Source of the DNA: Gammaproteobacteria bacterium
GTDB taxonomy: Bacteria; Pseudomonadota; Gammaproteobacteria; DRLM01
NCBI GenBank assembly: GCA_023266095.1
Contig: JAHFRV010000008.1
Location: forward strand, 1-64,000
Length of the DNA: 64,000 nucleotides
Reading direction: 5' to 3'
The notes under the pieces are model-generated. The model was not told the DNA's origin and ran no database searches. It saw only the letters and a program-made list of their open reading frames with translations. Shown here in pieces: positions 8,586-16,321 of the stretch. Positions within the stretch are counted from its first letter, which is position 1. Every line of letters starts with the position of its first letter. A program made the position numbers and the translations under genes.

Positions 8586-9223
8586 GCGGCGCCGCCTCCT
8601 GCCATGTCACTTTCTTTCACCCGTTCACCGTGTAGGATTTCCACCATCTTAATCGCCTCTTGTTCCATGGTGGACACCAGTTCATCCACCCGCCGTTGGA
8701 AATGGCGATAGAACATCAAACTGGGTATGGCCACGACCAACCCCGTCACCGTGGTGATCAAGGCCTCCGACAAACCGCCCGCCATCTCGGTGGGACTGCC
8801 CACGCCCACGGCACTGATGGCGGTGAAGATCTTGATCATGCCCAGCACCGTGCCCAGCAAGCCGAGCAACGGCGAAATGGAAGCGATGGTGCCCAGGGTA
8901 TTCAAATATCTCTCCAGCTCCAGCACCACGTGACGGCCGGCCTCTTCGATGCTCTCTTTCATCACCTCGCGCGAATAATGGCGGTTCATCAGTCCCGCCG
9001 CCAATACCCGCCCCAGCGGCGAACTGCCGCGCAGACTGCTGATCCGCATCACGTCCATCTGGCCGGCCTTGGCCCACTGCCAGATCTGCTCGACCAGATT
9101 GCGCGGGCAGATGCGCTGCTTGCGCAAGGCCCAAAAGCGTTCCGCGACTATCGCCGTGGCCACCACCGAGCACAACAACAGCGGCCCCATCACCCAGCCG
9201 CCCGATTTCACTAATTCAAACAC
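8582..9223 (-). CDS. exbB: Biopolymer transport protein ExbB/TolQ/MotA family
   Basis: Proton-channel subunit with three membrane segments: one near the N-terminus (VMGPLLLCSVVATAIVAERF) and two in the second half, around ISPLLGLLGTVLGMI and ALITTVTGLVVAIPSLMFY. The LLGLLGTVLGMI stretch is the conserved ExbB/TolQ signature. The start is a GTG (9223), read as MFELVKSGGW. At 213 residues it is normal. It is the first gene of exbB-exbD-msbA-lpxK; a region with a TATGAT box (9278-9283) upstream may hold the promoter, but no matching -35 is clear. Confidence 0.93.
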   Translation of the reverse strand: MFELVKSGGWVMGPLLLCSVVATAIVAERFWALRKQRICPRNLVEQIWQWAKAGQMDVMRISSLRGSSPLGRVLAAGLMNRHYSREVMKESIEEAGRHVVLELERYLNTLGTIASISPLLGLLGTVLGMIKIFTAISAVGVGSPTEMAGGLSEALITTVTGLVVAIPSLMFYRHFQRRVDELVSTMEQEAIKMVEILHGERVKESDMAGGGAA

Positions 9224-9345
9224 AGCTACCCCGCCTGTTGATTGGTAAATATCTGGCTGTTTTATAAACAGGGGCCAATCATACTTGATTTATCACCGCC
9301 GTCGAAGCGCGGCGCCGCTCGGTCCGGCTGAGTAGGCCGGCCGTT

Positions 9346-11691
9346 CTAATCAGCTGTATTCAAAGTGTCATGCCAATAACGAAGAGCCTGCTGACGGTAA
9401 GACTCCGGCGCCGCCAAAACCCCCTGCGCACCGAGACGCAAAGTAAGAGCCCCCTGCCGGTCGGTGGCCAGCCGCGCCGCGCCCCTCTCTTGATAACGCG
9501 CGACCACCAACGGCTTGGGAAAACCGTAGCGGTTGCGATATCCCACCGGAAACAGCGCGTAACGCGGCTGCACCGCAGCGAGAAAATCCGTGGTGGATGA
9601 AGTGTTGCTGCCATGGTGCGGCGCCACCAGCACATCGGCCCGCAGCCGGTCCGGCGCTCGCGCCAGCAAAGCTTTTTCGCTGCGCTTTTCGATATCACCG
9701 GGCAACAACAACGCAGCGCCGGCGGTGCTGACCCGCAACACGCAGGAGGCGTCGTTACCTCGGGCACCCAACTCAGGAAAGGGATAAAGCATGGTGAAAC
9801 TCACTCCATCCCATTCCCAGTGTTGACCGGCGTGACAGGCTTGCGGCCGACCGGCCGGCCACACCACTTTGTCCGGCACGCTGGTCAGCACCTCATCCAC
9901 CGGCACTTGTTCCAGTAAAGAGAACAGGCCGCCGAGATGGTCCCGGTCGCCGTGACTGATCACTAAACGATCGACACGCGGCACACCGGTCGCCCGCAGA
10001 AAAGGCGCCACCACCGCATCACCGGCATCGAAACGCTCGCTGAAAGCGGGACCGGTATCAAACACCAGACTATGCCGCGCGGTGCGCACCACCGCCGACA
10101 AACCCTGCCCCACATCCAACAAGGTCAACCAGACCTCACCCGGCGGTGGACGCGGCGGCGGCACCGCCAGCAAAGGTGCCAGCAACAACAGGCCCAGCCA
10201 GCGGCCCGGCATCCCCGCCGGTGCGATCAGCAGCAGCGCGCCTACCGCCGAGGGCAAAAAGGCCCACGCCGGCGGCACATGCTGACTCCATTGCGCGAAC
10301 GATGCCTGACCGAGCCAAGTCAGCGGCGGCCACACCCAGCCCAGTGCACCGTCGGCGAGCACCAGCAGGAACGCGCCCGCGGCAGACCCTATTCCCACCA
10401 ACAGCGCGCCCAGCAGAGTGAGCGGCACCACCACGAAACTCACCCAGGGCACCGCGACGATATTCGCCAGCGGCGAAACCAGCGATACCTGTTGAAACAA
10501 AGCCAGCATCAACGGCAGCAGGCCTACCGCCACCAATAATTGCACCCGGCCGAAACGCCACCACAGACCGCGCGGCGCGAGCCGTCCACCCATGCCGTAA
10601 AAAATCACCGCCACCGCCACGAACGACAGCCAGAAACCCACCTCCATCACCGCCAGCGGATCCCATAGCAGAACCAACAGCAGCGCCGCCGCGAGGCCAT
10701 GCACCGGCCGCACGCGCCGCTGTTGCAGCAGGCTGGCCATCACCACCGCCACCATGATCAAAGAACGCTGGGTGGGCACGGAAAATCCGGCCAACGCGGA
10801 ATACACCAAGGCCGCCGCCATGCCCGCCACCGCACCCACCTTGGATGCAGGCCAGCGCAAGGCCAGCCGCGGCCACCACAACCAGGCCCGCCGAACCATA
10901 AAAAACAGCAAGCCGGCCACACAGGCCACATGTAGACCCGATATAGAAATCAAATGCGTGGTGCCGGTGGCACGCAATATTTGCCATTGCCGCAGATCGA
11001 TATGCTTTTGCTCACCGATCGCCAAGGCCTCGACGATACCGGCGAACTCCCGGCCGGCTAAGGCCGCGCCCATCTTCTCCGCCAGAGATTGCCGCAGCCG
11101 ATTGACCGGCTGTTGCCGCCAGTCCGAGGCCAACAAACGGTTGTCGTCCTCCACCCGCACATAACCGGTGGCGCGCAGGCGAAAACGGAACAGCCACGCC
11201 TCGTAATCGAAACCGCCGGGATTCATCATGCCGTGCGGACGTTTCAATCTCACCGTCAACCGCCAACGGTCGCCGGCCCGCAGCGCGGGCGGCGGTCGCG
11301 CATACCAGCTCAATAACACACGGCCGGGGTTGGGAACCAGGCCGTGTTCCGTCGTCACACTGTCCACCTCGAATTGAAAACGCGTTCTCTCCTCATCGCG
11401 ATCCGGCACCGAGACGATCACGCCTTCCAGCCGCAGATCTCGGCCTTCGAATTCGGAGGGTAAACTCTGCGCCAGCATACCTGCCGCTATCCACCACGCC
11501 CACACGAATCCCGTTGCCAGACACGCGGGCAAGCGCCAGGCGGGATAACGCCAAGCCAAGACGACTAGCGGCAGGCCCAGCCAGGCGTATACCGGTTTCG
11601 GCAAGGTGGTCGAATAATGAAATAACATAGCGCCCGACAGCAGCGCCAACGCGGCTAAACCTATACTGCATCGTTCCAAAAAACTGTGCAT
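9346..11691 (-). CDS. comEC: DNA internalisation protein ComEC/Rec2
   Basis: Inner-membrane channel for uptake of single-stranded transforming DNA. Domains in order: N-terminal membrane helices, a periplasmic OB-like domain (about residues 75-190, with RDLRLEGVIVSVPDRDEERTRF in part), the Competence domain with many helices (HLISISGLHVACVAG is a hallmark), and a C-terminal beta-lactamase-like metal hydrolase. That last domain carries LDVGQGLSAVV, SHGDRDHLGGL and APHHGSNTSS, so its metal site looks intact. The ATG at 11691 gives 781 residues, the normal length. It is divergent from the DUF2062 gene with only 38 bases between the starts. ComEC suggests natural competence, but no other com genes are in the window. 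Confidence 0.95.
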   Translation of the reverse strand: MHSFLERCSIGLAALALLSGAMLFHYSTTLPKPVYAWLGLPLVVLAWRYPAWRLPACLATGFVWAWWIAAGMLAQSLPSEFEGRDLRLEGVIVSVPDRDEERTRFQFEVDSVTTEHGLVPNPGRVLLSWYARPPPALRAGDRWRLTVRLKRPHGMMNPGGFDYEAWLFRFRLRATGYVRVEDDNRLLASDWRQQPVNRLRQSLAEKMGAALAGREFAGIVEALAIGEQKHIDLRQWQILRATGTTHLISISGLHVACVAGLLFFMVRRAWLWWPRLALRWPASKVGAVAGMAAALVYSALAGFSVPTQRSLIMVAVVMASLLQQRRVRPVHGLAAALLLVLLWDPLAVMEVGFWLSFVAVAVIFYGMGGRLAPRGLWWRFGRVQLLVAVGLLPLMLALFQQVSLVSPLANIVAVPWVSFVVVPLTLLGALLVGIGSAAGAFLLVLADGALGWVWPPLTWLGQASFAQWSQHVPPAWAFLPSAVGALLLIAPAGMPGRWLGLLLLAPLLAVPPPRPPPGEVWLTLLDVGQGLSAVVRTARHSLVFDTGPAFSERFDAGDAVVAPFLRATGVPRVDRLVISHGDRDHLGGLFSLLEQVPVDEVLTSVPDKVVWPAGRPQACHAGQHWEWDGVSFTMLYPFPELGARGNDASCVLRVSTAGAALLLPGDIEKRSEKALLARAPDRLRADVLVAPHHGSNTSSTTDFLAAVQPRYALFPVGYRNRYGFPKPLVVARYQERGAARLATDRQGALTLRLGAQGVLAAPESYRQQALRYWHDTLNTAD

Positions 11692-11729
11692 AATGGGCTC
11701 TCGCGCCAAGACCACGGCTGGTGAGAGTT

Positions 11730-12260
11730 GTGCCGAAAAGGATAATCAAACGCTACCTTCCCGATCACCGCATCATCCGCGATCACAAGCATTTGCGTTT
11801 TTTTGGCAAGCTACTCCACGACCCGAATCTCTGGCATCTCAACCGCCGCTCGGTATCGGGCGCGATGTCCGTCGGGTTGTTCGCCGCCTTCATTCCCATC
11901 CCGTTTCAAATGGTACTGGCGACGGCGCTCGCCATCCCCTTCCGGGTCAACGTACCCATCGCGGCAAGCCTGGTCTGGCTCACCAACCCCATCACCATGC
12001 CGCCGGTGTTTTATACCGCTTATAAACTCGGCTCGTGGCTATTGGATACACCGATGCACGCGGTGACGTTCGAAATGTCAGTGGCGTGGGCGAAGCAAGA
12101 GCTTATCCTGATCTGGCAGCCGTTTCTATTGGGCTGCTTCATTCTCGCCACGGCCAGCGCCGTGCTGGGCAACGTGATAGTTCGCCTGTTGTGGCGCTTG
12201 CATGTGGTGCGTTACATCAAACGTAAACGCGAAAAGCGTCGCCTGCTCAATATACCTTAG
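11730..12260 (+). CDS. DUF2062 inner-membrane protein
   Basis: Membrane protein of unknown function. The N-terminus (PKRIIKRYLPD, then HKHLRFFGKLLHDPNLWHLN) and the helices with GLFAAFIPIPFQMVLATALA and WLTNPITMPPVFY are the family signature. The C-terminal tail is highly basic (RYIKRKREKRR). I choose a GTG at 11730, with GGTGAG upstream, because family members start PKR-; the product is 176 residues. It is divergent from comEC, so the two promoters must share or overlap the short gap. The family often neighbours comEC and exbBD genes. Confidence 0.88.
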   Translation: MPKRIIKRYLPDHRIIRDHKHLRFFGKLLHDPNLWHLNRRSVSGAMSVGLFAAFIPIPFQMVLATALAIPFRVNVPIAASLVWLTNPITMPPVFYTAYKLGSWLLDTPMHAVTFEMSVAWAKQELILIWQPFLLGCFILATASAVLGNVIVRLLWRLHVVRYIKRKREKRRLLNIP

Positions 12261-12582
12261 CCAGGCAGCGGCGGATTGCTGCTGCTCAGGTCGGCTGGAC
12301 GCTGGTATGCAATCTTTTATCTCCCAATCGTGTTTCGATAATGATCTTCAACCGGAAAAATCTATAGTGTAGTCATTTCAAATTAGCTTACCGTCGATAG
12401 CTTGAGAAATGCCGGCGCTTATGGAAAAACTAGGAGCGACAGTTTCGATAGCAGAGGAAAATGATATCGAATAGGCTCAGAGATATTCTGAGGCAGAAAT
12501 CAGGCCATTAACCATCCACATTGAGACATTGAGACAGGGCGGAAACCCGGCGTGAGGCCGGTATTTCCGCCCTGTTTTGAGC
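12261..12582. other. Accessory-region gap with terminator
   Basis: This 322-base gap holds a strong hairpin (12535-12578), a 6-bp palindrome (12477-12493) and a tandem CATTGAGA repeat (around 12520-12534). A 21-codon frame begins at 12410, followed by a stop; I do not recognise it. Confidence 0.4.
12535..12578 (+). terminator. Strong hairpin between DUF2062 gene and sppA stump
   Basis: Arms CAGGGCGGAAA (12535-12545) and TTTCCGCCCTG (12564-12574) with an inner CCGGC/GCCGG pair, followed by TTTT on the plus strand. It can end plus-strand transcripts and, less well, minus-strand ones from the sppA remnant. Confidence 0.65.
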
Positions 12583-13011
12583 TTAACGCACGGCGGTTTC
12601 GCTGAGGCCCAGCGAGGACGCCAAGCCTTTGGCCATCACGACACCCAAGCGATCGGCAAACCGTTCGAAGGGACTCGGGTGGCGGGTATAGTCGACGATT
12701 TTCTCCGCGCCGATCACGTCGCGGGCCACATGGCTGCTGGTGTCGAGGCCGTCGATCAAACCCAACGCCAGCGCCTGTTCACCGGTCCAGAACAAGCCGT
12801 TGAACAACAATTGATCGTCACCTTTCAAACGGTCGCCGCGGCCTTGTTTGACTACCTGGATGAACTGCTGATGAATGTTGTCGAGCAAGGCGCGGGTGTG
12901 CGCCACTTCTTCTTCCTTCAGCGGCGAAAAGGGATCGAGCATGGCTTTGTCTTCACCGGCCGCCATCAAACGCCGCTCGATGCCCAACTTCTTCATGGCG
13001 GATTTTTATAA
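12583..13011 (-). pseudogene. sppA: C-terminal stump of signal peptide peptidase SppA (S49)
   Basis: The 137-residue frame (ATG at 12996) matches only the last part of short-form SppA: KLGIERRLMAAGEDKAMLDPF, SPLKEEEVAH, QQFIQVVKQGRGDRL, FWTGEQALALGLIDGL and a tail. The N-terminal membrane anchor, the catalytic lysine region and the catalytic serine region are all absent. The sequence upstream of the ATG stops within four codons (TAA) and is unrelated to SppA. The stump is therefore very unlikely to be a working protease. The breakpoint lies at about 13000-13015. Confidence 0.85.
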
Positions 13012-13298
13012 TTTAGGGAGGTAATTCTCCAGCCGCAAACCTCTGCGTAGGTGAATTACCCATATACATGCAAGGTATTGCGCCTCTAAGCGGACCCACC
13101 TTGGAAAAATTTGAGAATATTACGGGCGGCTGCGGTATCTCTGGGTGAATTTTAGGCCTGATGTGACCAGAGCCAGTTGGGGAAATGAGTTTTCTTAGCT
13201 AAGATAGGCACGCTTAGTAGGGGTAGGAGCAGGGGTAGGAGGCTAATACGTTTTCCACTCAATATTCTTGTAAACGTAGCTAAAGGGAGCATGAAATA
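13012..13298. other. Gap upstream of the carbonic anhydrase gene
   Basis: This region holds an inverted repeat GGTAATTC (13020-13027) / GAATTACC (13053-13060), a possible regulator site or deletion scar. Closer to the gene it has two near-identical AGGGGTAGGAG copies (about 13215-13245). The carbonic anhydrase ribosome site AAGGGAG lies at about 13280. No gene is recognised. Confidence 0.4.
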
Positions 13299-14159
13299 AT
13301 GAAATTCAGAGTTAAGAGTCAGATATTCGCTGTCTTGGTGATGGGAGTGATCTCCGCGAATGGTCTCGCGAGCGATGACAAGCATGAAACAGGCCATGGC
13401 GCGGAGCATATGTCAGGCGAGATTTGTACAGGGTTCGGCCCGCAAACACCGCGCGATATCGATAGTTTGGCCGGGGAAAACAAGCGTCTTTTCGCGATGG
13501 CGCCGCCGTCCACTGAGATGAATCTGTGTAATCTCCACTTCCACAAAAATGCTGAGCACAAAGCGGCCGCTTTTTCGATTTATGCCGGTGACGGCGATGG
13601 TCACGGCTTCGAGACTGGATATCAGTGCGGTATTAGCAAGGAGCTGTCAGCGGCTGAGATGGCGCCCACCAAGGAAGCCATTTGCAAGGGTGAGCACGGC
13701 GAGCTAAAGCCGGGCGACACCATCGAGGTACATTGGGTCCATAGTTCCTGTGATGTCAAACCGGGTAAAGGTCTGGGATCCTGCCTCTCGGAGACCTGTT
13801 CCAACCCTGACCTGCGGGTAGAGACCCAGGTGTTCACCTTGGTGAATGATTCCAGCGCCATGGACTTCAATGAACTGGATTATGACGGCCATGTGGTCAA
13901 TGGCCTGCATCAGCCCAAGGCCATACCCACCAACACCGGCAAGCCTGTCCAGTTCCTGGGTTCAACAACTGGTCCAAAATACAACGCACAGCAGTGTTCC
14001 CCACTCCAGGTGACTTGGAGCGTGCGGCCCCAGTGCGCCAAGCTGGACATCAACAGCGTGGGCGAGTGGTGTAAGAGTAATGCCTTCGAAGAAGACCACG
14101 CGCACGGCGTGAGAAATCTGGTCGTGCAGAAAGCCTTGTTATCGGACATCAAAAAATAA
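13299..14159 (+). CDS. Delta-class carbonic anhydrase, secreted
   Basis: Predicted zinc enzyme that hydrates CO2 in the periplasm. A signal peptide covers about residues 1-24 (cleavage near NGLAS). The metal motif is NLCNLHFHKNAEHK (His80, His82, His87), followed by IEVHWVHSSC (His145, His148), which resembles the HxH/EH/HWxH logic of alpha- and delta-class enzymes. Ten cysteines in the mature chain suggest several disulfides and fit export. At 286 residues it is a single-domain protein. Delta enzymes were first described in marine diatoms, and bacterial homologues are annotated under this name. It lies alone in a decayed region, with a perfect terminator behind it, and may have arrived by transfer. 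Activity is inferred. Confidence 0.82.
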   Translation: MKFRVKSQIFAVLVMGVISANGLASDDKHETGHGAEHMSGEICTGFGPQTPRDIDSLAGENKRLFAMAPPSTEMNLCNLHFHKNAEHKAAAFSIYAGDGDGHGFETGYQCGISKELSAAEMAPTKEAICKGEHGELKPGDTIEVHWVHSSCDVKPGKGLGSCLSETCSNPDLRVETQVFTLVNDSSAMDFNELDYDGHVVNGLHQPKAIPTNTGKPVQFLGSTTGPKYNAQQCSPLQVTWSVRPQCAKLDINSVGEWCKSNAFEEDHAHGVRNLVVQKALLSDIKK

Positions 14160-14197
14160 GCTGACGGCCTACTAGAAAAATTTGATTTTTACGCATC

Positions 14198-14254
14198 GGC
14201 CGACCTGGCAGCGCCATTTGATGAAACGGCGATGCCAGGTCGGCCAATTTTTTT
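14198..14254 (+). terminator. Rho-independent terminator of the carbonic anhydrase gene
   Basis: A perfect 13-bp stem GGCCGACCTGGCA (14198-14210) / TGCCAGGTCGGCC (14233-14245) with an extra inner CGCC/GGCG pair, followed by AATTTTTTT. It is one of the strongest terminators in the window. Confidence 0.93.
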
Positions 14255-14289
14255 GGCTTGGCGTCGGCGTACTATCGAGCAAGTTTTAT

Positions 14290-14440
14290 GGAACCTCTGA
14301 TTTATTCAGAGGTGCCTGCGGCACAGGGAGGTGCCGCCATTTTCAATGGCGGCAGGCCATTGAAAATGAAGGAAAGCGAAAATCACATTTTTCGCTTTCC
14401 TTGCTCTGAGAATTCCAGGATGGAATTATTCAGAGCTTCC
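14290..14440. repeat. 151-bp MITE-like inverted-repeat element, copy 1
   Basis: The left end GGAACCTCTGATTTATTC and the reverse complement of the right end GGAAGCTCTGAATAATTCC form imperfect terminal inverted repeats. TTAT flanks both sides (14286-14289 and 14441-14444), as a target-site duplication would. Inside are two perfect hairpins: a 9-bp stem (14333-14353) and a 12-bp stem (14371-14400). It has no coding capacity. A shorter, diverged copy with the same right end lies at 29728-29830, so this is a dispersed repeat. Confidence 0.7.
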
Positions 14441-14475
14441 TTATCATATCCTTTCGGCTGGATTTGGCCGGTGAT

Positions 14476-14700
14476 TCAGAACGGCGCCGCACCGGGAGCG
14501 CACTGTGGCATGGGGATGATAAGAGGGGTGCCTTCTGTGTTTTTATCCAGCCGCGCGCGCAACTGCTAAGCTTCTTTCTGCAGCCGTTCGAGTTTTTTAA
14601 CTTCGCGTGCAGCCACGCTTATCCCTGTTTCCGCGGTGGCGATTTTCGCCGGATACGTGTGGCGCGCGATTTGGATTGGAGGGGGAACGGCGCGGGCTGG
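14476..14700 (-). pseudogene. Decayed coding fragment with in-frame TAG, next to the lysR end
   Basis: A minus-strand frame overlapping the 3' end of lysR in another phase reads PIQIARHTYPAKIATAETG, then AAREVKKLERLQKEA, then TAG (14566-14568). It continues in frame as QLRARLDKNTEGTPLIIPMP to a TGA at 14476. The middle looks like a coiled coil. Codon use on both sides of the TAG is coding-like, suggesting the 3' end of a gene that has been lost or inactivated. I do not recognise the family. Confidence 0.4.
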
Positions 14701-15608
14701 TCGGGTTCGCGAAGATCCCACGGCGGCTGATCGCCGATACGCTCGGCCAAAAAATCCACCAGCGCCCGCACCGGGTGCGGCACATACCGCCCGCCGGGGA
14801 AAATCGCGAACAGACTCATCTCGCTGGGTGGATAGTCGGTGAGTATGGCTTCAACCTGTCCCGCCGCGATGGCCTGCGCGGCGATGAAGGTCGGCTGATA
14901 GGTAATGCCCAAGCCGTGGATCGCGGCATCGAGCAAGGCATCGCCGTTATTGGCTTGGATGCGGCCGCGGGTACGCACCCAGGTCAGTTTATGATTGATG
15001 ATGAACGGCCAGCTCGAACGCAGGGTGGGCACATAGCCGAAACATTCGTGGTTTATCAGTTCACGCGGATGGCGCGGCCAGCCGTGGCGCCCGAGATAGG
15101 CGGGCGAGGCTACCACTACCGAACGGCAGATGCCCAAACGGCGCGCGACCACAGTGTCGTCCAACTCGGCCGTCACCCGTACCGCGAGGTCCATACCCTC
15201 GGCGATCAGGTCGATGTGACGATCGGTGAAGTCAAGCTCGACGCTCAGCCGCGGATGTAGGGTGGTGAAGTCGACGATCATCGCCATCAGATGACGTACC
15301 CCGAGACTCAGCGGCACCGACAGGCGCAGCCGGCCTCGGATCTCCCGCCGCGCGTCGGACAAATCGCCTTCCGCCTCTTCAACTAGCGCCAATATCTCAC
15401 GGCATTTTTCCAGATACGCCGCGCCGGCAGCGGTGAGCGCGAGCCGGCGGGTGCTGCGCGCGATGAGTTTGGTGCCGAGGCGCGCCTCGAGTGCGGCGAC
15501 CTGTCGGGTGATCACCGAGCGGGCGAGACCGCGCTGGGTGGCGACGGCGGCGAAGCTCCCCGCCTCGGCGACCCTGACGAATATTTTCATAGCGGCCAAC
15601 TGATCCAT
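14619..15608 (-). CDS. LysR family transcriptional regulator
   Basis: The N-terminal winged helix-turn-helix is clear: MKIFVRVAEAGSFAAVATQR, ARSVITRQVAALEARLG, RSTRRLALTAAG. It is followed by the two-lobed effector domain. The ATG at 15608 gives MDQLAAMKIFV, the usual LysR start, and 329 residues; an upstream extension would add 13. The last 20 or so residues (after WDLREPDQP) are basic and unlike LysR ends, and they run over a decayed coding fragment in another frame. The native C-terminus may have been replaced. It is divergent from a gene stump, doxX and a dioxygenase gene, which it probably controls. Confidence 0.9.
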   Translation of the reverse strand: MDQLAAMKIFVRVAEAGSFAAVATQRGLARSVITRQVAALEARLGTKLIARSTRRLALTAAGAAYLEKCREILALVEEAEGDLSDARREIRGRLRLSVPLSLGVRHLMAMIVDFTTLHPRLSVELDFTDRHIDLIAEGMDLAVRVTAELDDTVVARRLGICRSVVVASPAYLGRHGWPRHPRELINHECFGYVPTLRSSWPFIINHKLTWVRTRGRIQANNGDALLDAAIHGLGITYQPTFIAAQAIAAGQVEAILTDYPPSEMSLFAIFPGGRYVPHPVRALVDFLAERIGDQPPWDLREPDQPAPFPLQSKSRATRIRRKSPPRKQG

Positions 15609-15673
15609 TGTTGCTGATTCTGCAACTGACAAGCGCCGATTGTCCACTATTTAGTTGGGTATCGGTGGCCTAT

Positions 15674-15690
15674 AGTTAGTTCGTCTAACT
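15674..15690. promoter_or_regulatory. Candidate LysR operator
   Basis: Perfect inverted repeat AGTTAG-N5-CTAACT in the divergent gap between the regulator and the target genes. It contains the T-N11-A core expected for LysR-type binding. The site overlaps a TATAGT that could be a plus-strand -10 box. Confidence 0.5.
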
Positions 15691-15704
15691 GAAGGAGCAT
15701 CGCC

Positions 15705-15776
15705 ATGATTCTAGCCACAGGAGGCAACGGCCATCTCGATTTAAGCGGTGGAAATCCATTGAATCGCGCAGATTGA
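15705..15776 (+). pseudogene. N-terminal stump of an NmrA/SDR-type NAD(P)-binding gene
   Basis: A well-placed GAAGGAG site precedes an ATG that begins MILATGGNGHLDLSGG, close to the MILVTGATGxLG start of NmrA-like NAD(P)H quinone oxidoreductases. The frame runs out after 23 codons, and nothing downstream continues the fold. It appears to be the start of a reductase gene that was deleted between the LysR promoter and doxX. The remaining operon could be expressed from the old promoter. Confidence 0.5.
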
Positions 15777-15864
15777 AGGCCGACCTCCCCCGCCACGGCG
15801 GAGAAAATCCAGACACAACACCCTCACATTTACGTTGATCACAACAGACAGCAAAGGAACGACC

Positions 15865-16275
15865 ATGAATACCCTGCAGACCATTGGCCCTTTGGTGGGC
15901 CGCCTCTTAATCGCATTCATTTTCATCATGGCGGGCTGGAACAAGATCGCCGGCTACCAAGGCACTGTGGCTTACATCACCAGCGTCGGACTGCCGCTGC
16001 CGGTGATCGCGGCGGTGGTGGCGATCATCGTCGAATTGGGCGGCGGCTTGCTGATCGCCACCGGTTATAAAGCCCGCTGGGCAGCGGCGGCGCTGTTTCT
16101 GTTCACCGCGACGACGGCGCTGGTCTTCCACAATTTTTGGGCGGTGCCGGCCGAGCAGGTCCAGAATCAGATGATTCATTTCATGAAGAATCTGGCGATA
16201 ATGGGCGGACTGTTATATGTCGTCGTGCATGGCAGCGGGCCGTTGTCGATCGAACGCGCCGCATCGCGCGTCTGA
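15865..16275 (+). CDS. DoxX family membrane protein
   Basis: Four-helix inner-membrane protein. The family signature is LVGRLLIAFIFIMAGWNKI near the N-terminus, followed by VAIIVELGGGLLIATGYKARW and two further helices. DoxX proteins are linked to quinone or sulfur redox reactions and to detoxification, but the exact reaction here is not known. The ATG at 15865 has AAAGGA seven bases upstream and yields 136 residues. It is followed after 46 bases by the dioxygenase gene and is probably in one operon controlled by the divergent LysR. Confidence 0.87.
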   Translation: MNTLQTIGPLVGRLLIAFIFIMAGWNKIAGYQGTVAYITSVGLPLPVIAAVVAIIVELGGGLLIATGYKARWAAAALFLFTATTALVFHNFWAVPAEQVQNQMIHFMKNLAIMGGLLYVVVHGSGPLSIERAASRV

Positions 16276-16321
16276 GCTGAAAACTGGCGAACCCGATCTT
16301 CAGCAGGAAGAGGAGAAGACG

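Larger units (their letters stand above)
14160..14618. other. Gene-free stretch with terminator, repeat element and coding remnant
   Basis: This 459-base stretch contains the carbonic anhydrase terminator (14198-14254), a 151-bp inverted-repeat element (14290-14440) and a minus-strand coding remnant with an in-frame TAG (14476-14700). No intact gene is present. Confidence 0.6.

Noticed and set aside
9278-9306. TATGAT with TTCGAC as exbB promoter
   Set aside because: The -10 is good but the -35 matches only two positions, so it is mentioned only in the exbB entry.
9305-9345. GC-rich hairpin after comEC as terminator
   Set aside because: The stem has a bulge and no T-run follows on the minus strand, so I cannot support termination.
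12410-12475. 21-codon frame beginning MPALMEKLGATVSIAEENDIE
   Set aside because: Too short, no ribosome site, no recognised family; it may be debris but cannot be supported.
13152-13409. 85-residue minus-strand frame over the carbonic anhydrase start
   Set aside because: It lies opposite a gene with a clear signal peptide, and its own sequence has no family features.
14566-14568. TAG as a recoded sense codon (pyrrolysine-like)
   Set aside because: No supporting machinery or stem structure is visible and the frame lacks a proper start; gene decay is simpler.
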